Origin: Microglena sp. YARC
Lineage: Eukaryota; Chlorophyta; Chlorophyceae; Chlamydomonadales; Chlamydomonadaceae
NCBI GenBank assembly: GCA_022414725.1
Contig: CM039464.1
Coordinates: 13,580,541 to 13,644,540, forward strand
DNA: 64,000 bases
Direction of reading: 5' to 3'
Shown here: one piece after another, positions 33,501 through 41,122 of the stretch
Layout of the letters: every line of letters begins with the position of its first letter
Position numbering within the stretch: the first letter of the stretch is position 1
Position numbers and translations under genes: made by a program
The notes under the pieces: generated by a model
The model's database searches: none
Told to the model about the DNA's origin: nothing
The model's input: the letters and a program-made list of their open reading frames with translations, nothing else

Positions 33501-36011
33501 TACAGTACACTGTATGGAACAGATGGTCCCATATTACACGGAGACTTCCCACCACATTTCCCCCATTGGTCACACTCGGCACACCCCACTACAATACACC
33601 TCACTACAGTACACTGCATGGAACAGATGGACGGGGGTCCAATACTACACAGAGACTTTCCCTAACCTGTCACCACATTTCCCCCATTGGTCACACTACA
33701 GTACACCTCACTACAGTACACTACATGGAGCAGATGGTCGGGGGTCCAATTTTACACAGAGACTTTCCCTGATCGGTCACCAAATTTCCCCTGTTGATCA
33801 CACTACAGTACACTGCGAGGAACAGATGGTCAGGGGGTCCCATGCTACAGGGAGACTTACCAACCCATTTCCCCCATTGGTCACACTACACCAGGGTTAT
33901 TCAAAGCGCGCGCTTTTGCGCTTCTTAGCGCTGACTTTTTGACCTCCTCTGCGCTTTAAGCGCAGTTTTTTGCAACCCCTTGTGGGCGCTGCAAGCAATT
34001 TTTGCGCTTTTTGAACTACAAAGCGCAGTTTTTTTGTTTTCAAGTGCGCTAAAGCGCTGACCAATTTGGCCATTTGAAGAGTACCCTGCACTCCGAAGTG
34101 CTCCATACCACACAACCGCTCACCCTGCTCTGTACCTCACCACACCAACTGCTCACCTGCTCTGTCCTCACCACACCAACTGCTCACCCTGCTCTGTACC
34201 TCACCACACCCAACCGCTCACCCTGCTCTGTACCTCACCACACAACTGCTCACACCTGTCCTGTACCTGACCCTCCCGCCCCCTCACCGCCTCCCCCCCT
34301 CCCCCCCAGGTCTGTCAGCCCCTCCATGCTCCTTCCCCCAAAGAACACAGGCAACGTGATAACTTACATCCACTACACCGGCTCTTGCCACTCCTCTCCC
34401 ACCACACTAAAAAACAAATCTCACCACACACACACACCTCCCCCCCAGGTCTGTCAGCCCCTCCATGCTCCTCCCCCCAAAGAACACAGACAACTAGATA
34501 ACTTACATCCACTACACCAGCTCTTGCCACTTCCTCTCCCACCACCTACAAAACAAAATCTCACCACACACACACCGTCCCCCCCCAGGTCCGTCAGCCC
34601 TCCATGCTCCTTCCCCCAAAGAACACAGACAACTTGATAACTTACATCCACTACACCGGCTCTTGCCACTCCTCTCCCACCACAATGCAAACCAAATCTC
34701 ACCACACACACACACCTCCCCCAGGTCCGTCAGCCCCTCCATGCTCCTTCCCCAAAGAACACAGACAACTTGATAACTTACATCCACTACACCGGCTCTT
34801 GCCACTCCTCTCCCACCACACTACAAAACAAATCTCACCACACACACCTCCCCCCAGGTCCGTCAGCCCCTCCATGCTCCTTCCCCCTAAGAACGCGGAC
34901 AACGTGATGCTTACATCCACTACAACCGGCCTCACTCACCCACTCCTCCATGCTCTGAAAGCGTGGACTGGTTTGTCATGACCACCCCTACCAAGATTAC
35001 TGGAAGCAGGGTGCGTAGTTCACCTAGGCAGGTGGCTATTCCAGATAGACTTTGCGCTGTATTTTTTTGTCCTAAAGACGTCGCATCCATTCCGTCTCAT
35101 TCCGTCGAAATGGTGTCGGATTATTGGGAAGGAATCAGATGACATTGTACTTCTGTGTGATGCTATTATGGGGGTGGTGTGTGTGTGGGTTGGCGGTGGT
35201 GTGTGTGGGGTGGGGGTGGGGGCAAGGTTTATGAGTGGGTTGTGATGATTGTGAGGACGCCACATACTTGAATTGCGCGTACGTAGGACTGTAAACCCTA
35301 ACCACATACATACACGTGGAATCCTCATTTTGTTTTGCAAGGAGGATTTTTGCCTCAAAGGGTGGGTCTCCCTATGCTAGCCCTAGGCTAAAAAGATTAA
35401 ATGTGATTGTAGGAGCTCCTCGTACTCCTCAAAAACAAACGAGTCGCCACCTCTGACTTTTATGTGTGTACTTCTGTACCTCTGACTAGTATGTACATAC
35501 TTCTGTACCTCTGACTTGTATGTGCATACAAGTGCGATTTATCGCGCATGCCCAATTTTAAATGTTTCTGACTCAAAATCCACACCTGGGCATGTGGCTG
35601 CCAGATATATCATGTTTCTGCCCACCACGCGAAGTCCACACCAGGGCATCTGGCTGCAGATACTTCATGTTTATGCCAAACATGTTTTAAATCACTGGTG
35701 TGTACGTCTTGTACTTCAGCCCTTGACTTGTATATACTTTCTGTACTGTCTTCATGTTTCATCTGACTTGTGCGTACTTCTGTACCTTTCTTCTGTTCCT
35801 CTGACTTGTGCGTACTTCTGTACCTTCAGCCTTGACTTGTATGTACGTCTGTACCTTTCTTCTGTTCTTCTGACTTGTGCGTACTTCTGTACCTTCAGGC
35901 CCTTGACTTCATGTACTTCGCTGGCAACAAGAAAAACGTACGCCTAACAACAAGCCGCCCCACCAGCCCTCAATGGCCGCCAGTTTTGAATACTTTGAGT
36001 ATGACATTTAA
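24507..36011 (+). CDS. Alpha-carbonic anhydrase 2, lumen type, frame damaged in this assembly
   Basis: Paralogue of alpha-CA1. Seven exons by homology: 24507-24614, 27342-27570, 29117-29297, 31016-31255, 32621-32735, 34858-35010 and 35899-36011. Phases follow the same 0,1,0,1,2,0 pattern. Exon 1 starts MLASKVLASRPPSGSKHIAR, a transit peptide. Exon 2 carries RGLMMAGAA and then, after a frame slip, AMFGCAC and AADWKYS: the lumenal signal and mature start. Exon 3 holds CGIGEAQSPVNVVLQ, FTYG and NTGHGTMQ. Exon 4 holds VNFKTGNKAYI and, in shifted frame, the [12 protein letters not shown] and HLVHRN parts; the intact HLVHRNKDTG is in the copy near 31360. Exon 5 holds GLAVIAVLM, exon 6 PSMLLPPKN and VDWFVMTTP, and exon 7 LDFMYFAGNKKN, then NNKPPHQP after a slip. 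At least five one-base breaks occur. They could be consensus errors or real decay; transcripts would decide. Confidence 0.75.
24615..25670. other. First part of alpha-CA2 intron 1
   Basis: No exon is supported here. A CTTCATGCTGCTCACCGTCT motif at 25130-25170 is a copy of a dispersed repeat also found near 37600. Poly-C and CA runs begin at about 25555. Confidence 0.4.
25670..27341 (+). repeat. Array of about 13 acceptor-plus-exon-2-start units, alpha-CA2
   Basis: About 13 units of 90-160 bp repeat CTACTCCCCTCCGCAG, then GCCTCTCTCTTGTGCAGGGG, then TCCACCGATGA and a long C run. Copies lie near 25685, 25795, 25955, 26040, 26160, 26300, 26400, 26505, 26600, 26785, 26940, 27075 and 27230. The true exon follows at 27342 with the same start (GCAG then GCTCGCTCTTGTGCGGGCAT). 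Each copy keeps a usable-looking acceptor. Confidence 0.85.
27571..28290 (+). repeat. G-rich minisatellite starting at the alpha-CA2 exon-2 donor
   Basis: About 12-13 units of about 55 bp repeat TGGAAGGGGCTGGTGGGTGG then GTGAGTGAATxGTGTGGTGTG. The array begins within about 20 bp of the exon-2 donor, and every unit contains GGTGAGTG, a donor-like string. The long minus-strand ORFs across it are artefacts of the repeat. Confidence 0.85.
28390..29116 (+). repeat. Four copies of alpha-CA2 exon 3 5' part with acceptors
   Basis: Copies near 28397-28500, 28610-28720, 28787-28860 and 28929-29045 each begin with a (G)TAG or AAG acceptor-like site, then CTGGCCCTGCTGG, a WP.VCG.GEAQS-like stretch and GTGCTGCAGC. 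The true exon starts at 29117. Shared upstream sequence (CATCTGACTTGAAT, CCTTTCCTCTGACC) shows that the intron end was copied with the exon. Confidence 0.8.
29281..29850 (+). repeat. Array of alpha-CA2 exon 3 ends (HGTMQ) with donors
   Basis: About 11-12 units of about 45-50 bp repeat GGCCATGGGACAATGCAGGT then GGGTGCTGTTGGTGGGGGCG. Each is a copy of the last codons of exon 3 (GHGTMQ) plus the GT donor and the first intron bases. Confidence 0.85.
29925..30345 (+). mobile_element. Dispersed AGCGATCGCT element, copy 2
   Basis: It starts near TAGCGATCGCTATGTGACAG, passes GTTTGACCCCGTTTCAGCAA and several CGCTGTAAACAGCTATAAA repeats, and ends near GAAACGCTGTCCCTGGAGGA. It shares this order of motifs with the minus-strand copy at 4915-5060. 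It is non-coding. Confidence 0.5.
30540..31015 (+). repeat. Four copies of alpha-CA2 exon 4 start with acceptors
   Basis: Copies near 30547, 30645, 30748 and 30850 read VNFKTGNKAYIxPASSP-like after a GACAGG or CCAGG acceptor. The fourth also includes SEVSSDQGASDDS. The true exon starts at 31016. Confidence 0.85.
31290..31520 (+). repeat. Two copies of alpha-CA2 exon 4 end with donors
   Basis: Copies near 31310-31390 and 31435-31515 read LDGNxYVMEVHLVHRxKxTG and keep the ACAGGTGAGC donor. They retain the third zinc-ligand motif in frame better than the presumed true copy at 31190-31255, so the real exon end may be one of these. Confidence 0.8.
31690..32090 (+). repeat. Long polypyrimidine tract
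   Basis: About 380 bp of almost pure C/T (CTCCTCACCCCTCTCC-type) end in a run of C. The long plus-strand ORFs here are compositional. Confidence 0.85.
32190..33060 (+). repeat. Copies of alpha-CA2 exon 5 edges
   Basis: Copies of the exon-5 start with acceptor lie near 32196-32250 (decayed) and 32428-32515 (reading GLAAIAVLVDPGGPTPNPC). Copies of the exon-5 end and donor (GAAGGAAGGCCCCGACCCTC) lie near 32840-32890 and 32970-33010. The best full exon is 32621-32735. Confidence 0.75.
33150..33895 (+). repeat. CACTACAGTACAC tandem repeats
   Basis: It has short TACAGTACACCTCACTACAG units inside a longer period of about 120-130 bp. The longer unit also contains CATGGAACAGATGG, a GGTCCCATACTACAC segment and TTTCCCCCATTGGTCAC; about six long units are present. 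Confidence 0.85.
33895..34080. other. Segment packed with GCGCT and AGCGC motifs
   Basis: About 180 bp contain at least ten GCGCT or AGCGC words in alternating orientation with T runs, for example GCGCTTTAAGCGCAG. It differs sharply from both flanking repeats and may be a small inserted element able to fold into several hairpins. Confidence 0.5.
34105..34857 (+). repeat. Four copies of alpha-CA2 exon 6 start, plus a CACACCAACTGCTCACC array
   Basis: About 34115-34260 repeats CTCACCACACCAACTGCTCA. Four exon-6 start copies follow near 34308, 34447, 34588 and 34724. Each has a CCCCCCAGGTCTGTCAGCCC-type acceptor, the PSMLLPPKNT piece and YIHYTGSC. The period is about 137 bp and the copies resemble each other closely. 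The true exon begins at 34858. Confidence 0.85.
35390..35898 (+). repeat. Array of alpha-CA2 exon 7 starts
   Basis: About ten short units repeat ACTTCTGTACCTTCAG then CCCTTGACTTGTATGTACTT, with variants. The last one runs into the true exon 7 (35899, GCCCTTGACTTCATGTACTT). Confidence 0.7.
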
Positions 36012-36029
36012 AGCTAAGCACCTGCCTGG

Positions 36030-36285
36030 CATGGGGTCCTTGCATGGGTTCTTGCCTGGCTGGGGTCCTGGCAAGGGTTCTTGCCTGGCTGGGGTCCTGG
36101 CATGGGTTCTTGCCTGGCTGGGGTCCTGGCATGGGTTCTTGCCTGGCTGGGGTCCTGGCATGGGTTCTTGCCTGGCTGGGGTCCTGGCAAGGGTTCTTGC
36201 CTGGCTGGGGTCCTGGCCTGGGTTCTTGCCTGGCTGGGGTCCTGGCATGGGTTCTTGCCTGGCTGGGGTCCTGGCTTGGCTTGAT
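36030..36285 (+). repeat. 30-bp minisatellite, 8 near-perfect copies
   Basis: The unit is GGTTCTTGCCTGGCTGGGGT then CCTGGCATGG, with single-base variants only. It lies just after the alpha-CA2 stop codon. All three plus frames stay open, giving spurious ORFs. Confidence 0.9.
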
Positions 36286-36370
36286 TATCGAGGAAGGTCG
36301 GTGAAAACGATTCCTACAACTGCCGCCCCACCCAGCCCCTAAATGACTTGAATATCGAGGACGAGGGTAT
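36286..36370 (+). repeat. Copy of alpha-CA2 exon 7 end
   Basis: CAACTGCCGCCCCACCCAGC followed by CCCTAAATGACTTGAATATC matches the NNKPPHQP-to-stop end of exon 7 and resembles the family NxRPxQPxN motif. It lies beyond the 30-bp array. Confidence 0.6.
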
Positions 36371-38160
36371 TAGAAACCACTCATCTTGGTTAGGCTCACT
36401 TGCACTGCTCACTGTCTGCTGTCCTGTCTACATCCCGTTACAACAAATGGCTCAATGATAGAGCTCGGAGGTGCGGGTTTCAAATCCCTATGGGTGCGCT
36501 TAGTGTTCGCGGTCGCTGTCAACCGCCATGGTAGCTTTGTCCAGGTGAAGTAGCAGCCCGTTATCTACTGCGGTAAGACGGGGCACCCTAAATACCACGC
36601 CGTACCAGGCGCTCTCATCATTCTTACCTGGGCAAATGTATGTCCGTATAAACGTGAGTATCCTCCAGTCTAAGGCTAGCCAAATGGACCGGACAGATAG
36701 GGCTAGATGCTGCTGCTCGTAGCAGAAATGCATGATGCATGTGCTGTACTAAGTACGAAGTACAGTGTACTGCACACAGTCTTCCTCATCAGATAGGTGG
36801 GTCTCTCACAATTTTCCTGGCTAAGCTGTACATTTTGTCCTTCGACAGCCTGTCAGGGTCCCATCCTTCCAAAAGAGTGCCCTGTATGTGATAACAAGAT
36901 TAAGATTCTGCAATTGTGTGACTTGGGTCCATGCCGGCGTCAGGTTGTCATGCTTCCATTCGGATTTGTTTGCCACAGTGCACGGTCAACGTACCGCACT
37001 GTACTACAGTTTAGCAGAAGTGACCGGTTTTGTTTATTCAATGACATGGGTACCAGTAGCAGCAGTAGAATTAGAAATTGCAGTGGAACATATTGGCGGG
37101 CTTTTGTCACAGTACATATTGGTATAGCATAGATTTGAAGTTACCAATATATTACCGATATGTTTATTATATTACCGAAATATACCGGATATGTTGTTCA
37201 AATGACGATACTATAGTTGTCTCTTCCTCCCATGATTATTTAGCGATATATTTGAGCTAGAACGTCATCGGCGATACATACTTCAATATCATACATATGT
37301 ATATAGCACGAACTGGAGGGGCAATTCATCTGTGCTTCTTCTTTTAAACCCCTTCCTACTACGGTTGGGCAAGTCCCTCTAGCCTATTCGGCCTGCCCCT
37401 GGACTGTAACATACATACATACATACGAACTACGAGCCCCCATCGTTTACGATGTGTTGGGGTTCAGTTCTCCAGTGCTTGTTTTTTATACAGCCCTTCC
37501 CGATATTGAGATTGGGCAAGTCTATTTAGCCTAATCGGTTACGCCTTCTCCAGCTAGACTGTAAAAAACATGTGTAAATAAGCAGATTGCATGGATTAAC
37601 CTTCAGGCTGCTCACCGTCTGCGGGCAGAGTAACCTTGGGTAGCATTAACGCTACTTTCCTAACCCATACGAGTACGGTGCAGAATGCTATCACACTCGT
37701 GCATGCAGTTTAAATTGAACTTGATTACACAGCTTGAGCCAGCAATTTGGCTGCCCAGTGCCCACTGTCTTCGGCAGTAAAAAAAGAATATTTCCAGAGA
37801 AATGTAGACGCGAAAAACCACTTTTTCCAAGACAGCTAAAAGGCATGTCCAAGTCAAATGTGTGTGGTGTGGGCACACCCCGCAGCCTACTTCCGTCATC
37901 GGACGATATTCTTCGTCCTTGGTTATGGTTGGATTGGATTGTTCCACAATTTTCAGCAGAATCTGGGCTGCTCGCCGTCTTCCATGTGTAGAGTCCCTAG
38001 TCCCCGACTCCCCACGTGCGAAACTATCATCAGTTTAACTTGAACTTGATTACCGGTACATAGCTTCAGCCAGCAATTTGGCTGCTCACCGTCTTCGACA
38101 GTAAAAAAGGATATTACCAGGAAAATATAATTGCGAAACAATCACTTTTTCTTCTTTATT
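36371..38160. repeat. Intergenic region with dispersed repeats
   Basis: No supported gene. A tRNA-like B box occurs near 36475. GACTTGCCC-type repeats lie at 37360-37400 and 37490-37540. A GGCTGCTCACCGTCTGCGGG copy lies at 37605-37640. Copies of the hairpin repeat family lie at 37725-37790 and 38055-38115. Confidence 0.5.
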
Positions 38161-38164
38161 TTTT

Positions 38165-38195
38165 CCAGGGGGGGGGGGGGGGGGGGGGGGGGGGC
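38165..38195 (+). repeat. Poly-G tract
   Basis: About 26 G in a row. Its length in the assembly is unreliable. Confidence 0.8.
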
Positions 38196-38439
38196 TTGGA
38201 ACTAGAAGTTGGTTGAGCAGCCCAGAGTTGGCTGCAAAACCATGTGCGTAAGTATGTATGTTGTTACAGTCCAGGGTTCGGCTTACACTGTGGTGTCCTT
38301 AACTTCACGTCCTGAGAGTGGCGCATTACTTGGATGTAACAATTTCAATTACAGTCCAGGGTTACGCCAAACAGGCTGAAGGGACTTGCCCGATCGACCT
38401 AAACCATGCAATAATCCAATCCATCAATCCAACCTGTCT

Positions 38440-38725
38440 CGTGACCAGGGTTGTTCAAATCCCTCCGTGTGTGTGTGAACATGTTAGAGCACAATTAGGT
38501 GTGTGTGCTGCTAGGGGGCGGGACCCCTGTACTGCCCACGTAGCCGACCCTTATTAGTCACCAGGGTTGTTCAAATCCCTCCGAGTGTGTGTGAAAATGT
38601 TGGAGCACGAGTGTGTGTGTGCTGCTAGGGGGCAGGACCCCTGTCCTGCCCCGTAGCGACCCCTTCTTGGTGACCAGGGTTCTTCAAATCCCTCCGAGTG
38701 CGTGTGAAAAAACGCACGTCCCTGT
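38440..38725 (+). repeat. Tandem repeat, about 110 bp, two and a half copies
   Basis: Each unit runs ACCAGGGTTGTTCAAATCCC, TCCGTGTGTGTGTGAA, a TGTTRGAGCAC segment and GCTGCTAGGGGGCGGGACCC. GTTCAAATCC resembles a polymerase III B box, but no matching A box is evident. Confidence 0.75.
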
Positions 38726-38959
38726 CAAAATGTGGGTGGCAACACGCACATCTCAGTCAAAATGTGCGCAACAGAGGCGTCCGCCCCTCACAAGGGGCTC
38801 AGCTAGAAATCAAGATTCCAACTTAGTTAAAGAGAAACGTAGGCAAGACTGTACAGTGACTATAGCTAGCTCCGGCTTACGCTGTGGTGTCCTTTACATC
38901 ACGTCCTGTGAGGAACTGTATTATACGGATGTAACAATTTCAATAGGCTAGACTGTGAA

Positions 38960-39535
38960 GCTTTTTGCTACCACACCACTCCAAGATTGCAGCTCTGAGC
39001 TACCACATGACTGGACGATTGTAGCTTTCAGCTACCACAAGACTCCAGGATTGTAGCTTTCAGCTACCACATAACTAGAGGATTTTAGCTTTCAGCTACC
39101 ACATGACTAAAGGATTGTAGCTTTCAGCTACCACAAGACTCCAGGATTGTAGCTTTCAGCTACCACATAACTAGAGGATTGTAGCTTTCAGCTACCACAT
39201 GACTGGAGGATTGTAGCTTTCAGCTACCACATGACTGGAGGATTGTAGCTTTCAGCTACCACATGCCTGCAGGATTGTAGCTTTCAACTACCACACGACT
39301 CCAAGATTGCAGCTTTCAGCTACCACAAGACTGGAGGATTGTAGCTTTCAGCTACCAGAAGACTCCAAGATTGTAGCTTTCGGCTACCACATGACTGCAG
39401 AATTGTAGCTTTCAGCTACCACATTAATCCAGGTTGTCGCTTTCAGCTACCACATGACTGCAGGATTGTAGCTTTCAGCAACCACATTGATCCAGGTTGT
39501 AGCTTTCTGCTACCACATGACTCCAAGATTGTGCA
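38960..39535 (+). repeat. Hairpin-forming minisatellite, about 17 copies
   Basis: The unit is about 32 bp: GGATTGTAGCTTTCAGCTAC then CACATGACTGGA. Each unit contains the palindrome GTAGCTTTCAGCTAC (six-base stem, three-base loop). Variants mostly keep both sides of the stem intact. Confidence 0.9.
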
Positions 39536-39599
39536 CAGCTCCCATGTGACTGTTTACATTAAACACTGAGGAGTGTGGTGTAGCAGCAGTGTATACACA

Positions 39600-40155
39600 A
39601 ACCAGTATACATGTAGATAAACAACCTGGCTGCCCTTATCAACTTGAGGTGACCGGCCCATGTCAAATTCATGCGCAGGTGGCGTGGGCCAAAGGCCTCA
39701 GTCAACGCCCCTGGGGTATCGCGGCACCTCCCCCGGTGAACCTAGTGTAACAGTGGGGTATCTGCTACTAAGTGTAACAGTGGGGCATTTGCAACAATGA
39801 GGACGGAAAATAAATAAATGTAACGCCTCATATATTGTATTATATATATATAGGCTTGACGTTGAGGGGGCCAGCCTATATATATTTTGTTTGCTTGCGC
39901 TGGGGCCAACCACCATGACATATAGTAAGATACCCATCTAATTGCTCCAATTTGTATTTTCAGATACTTATCTAATTGCTCCTCGTACCAGAATACACAC
40001 TTGCAACACAACCACCCTGAGCATTCATCAGTTCATATTACCAGGACACAAAAATGTTGATCACTCTTCATTCCAGGACACAAAAATGTTGATCACTTTT
40101 CATTCCAGGACACTGTTTCTTCAGGGAAGGGAGCTACCTAGAAGCTGCAACGCGT
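39600..40155. other. Intergenic, no gene seen
   Basis: It contains short direct repeats (CAGTGGGGTATCTGC-like at 39750-39790; CACAAAAATGTTGATCACT twice at 40045-40100). A MITE-family end (GGGAGCTACCTAGAAGCTGC) lies at 40128-40150. Confidence 0.4.
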
Positions 40156-40194
40156 AGCTTACAAAGGAAACAATGGTCTCTGTGTGGAAGCTGT

Positions 40195-41122
40195 GTGGAG
40201 GCTGGGGGGTGGGGTGGGGTAGGGTGGAAGGTGGGGTGGGGACCAATTACACACACACACACAAAGTGGCCAATCATTCAGCTGTGCTCACACCTTCCAT
40301 GCCTCCCTTCTGGACAAGCCTTCTGGCCCACGAGGTGGAAGCAGGCTTGGCTTGGCTTGGGGGGTGGGGAGAGGGGGAGAAGAAGCCGAGTGGAGGCTGG
40401 GGTGTGTGGGTTTAGGAGGGGGGGACCAAGTTCACACACACACAACAATGGTATCAATCATCCAGCCTTCTGCAATAGCCTTCTAGCCCATGAGGTCGGT
40501 GCAGGCTTGGCTTGTGCGGAGGGAGAGGGGAAGCTGGGTGGATGCTGGGGTGTGTGGGTTGGGGAGGGGGGACCTAGTGCACACACACAACAACAATGGT
40601 CTCAATCATTCAGCTGTGCTCACAGCTTGAGGGACAACCTTCTGCAGTAGCTTGCTAGCCCATGAGGTGTCAGCATGCTTGGGGGTGGGGGGAGGAGGAG
40701 GGGAAGCTGGGTGGAGGCTGGGGTGTGTGGGTTGGGGAGGGGGGACCTAGTGCACACACACAACAACAATGGTCTCAATCATCCAGCCTTGCTCACAGCT
40801 TAAGGGACAACCTTCTGCAATAGCCTTCTAGCCCATGAGGTCGGTGCAGGCTTGGCTTGTGCGGAGGGGGAGGGGAAGCTGGGTGGATGCTGGGGTGTGT
40901 GGGTTGGGGAGGGGGGACCTAGGGCATACACACAACAACAATGGTCTCAATCATTCAGCTGTGCTCACAGCTTGAAGGACAACCTTCTGCAGTACCTTGC
41001 TAGCCCATGAGGTGTCAGCATGCTTGGGGGGGTGGGGGGAGGGGGGGGGGGGAAGGGGAGGCTTGGGGGTGTGGGTTGGGGAGGGGGGACCTAGTGCACA
41101 CACACAACAACAATGGTCTCAA
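40195..41122 (-). repeat. Five copies of the zinc-finger gene's last coding segment
   Basis: Units of about 170-190 bp lie directly downstream of the stop codon of the minus-strand gene, near 40270, 40450, 40610, 40770 and 40955. Each contains the string for KVVPQAVSTAE (plus strand TTCAGCTGTGCTCACAGCTT, variably diverged). Each also carries the LASWASR-like CTAGCCCATGAGGT piece and a GTGTGGGTTGGGGAGGGGGG spacer with CACACACAACAACAATGG. Confidence 0.75.

Noticed and set aside
36030..36285. CRISPR-like regular repeats
   Set aside because: The eight 30-bp units are contiguous with no spacers, and the DNA is eukaryotic.
36425..36500. Possible tRNA gene (ATGGCTCAATGATAGAGC and GGTTTCAAATCC)
   Set aside because: A-box- and B-box-like words are present, but they are too close together and no acceptor stem or anticodon arm can be formed.
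38440..38600. Possible tRNA-derived SINE from GTTCAAATCC words
   Set aside because: Only B-box-like strings are visible; no A box at a suitable distance and no tail.
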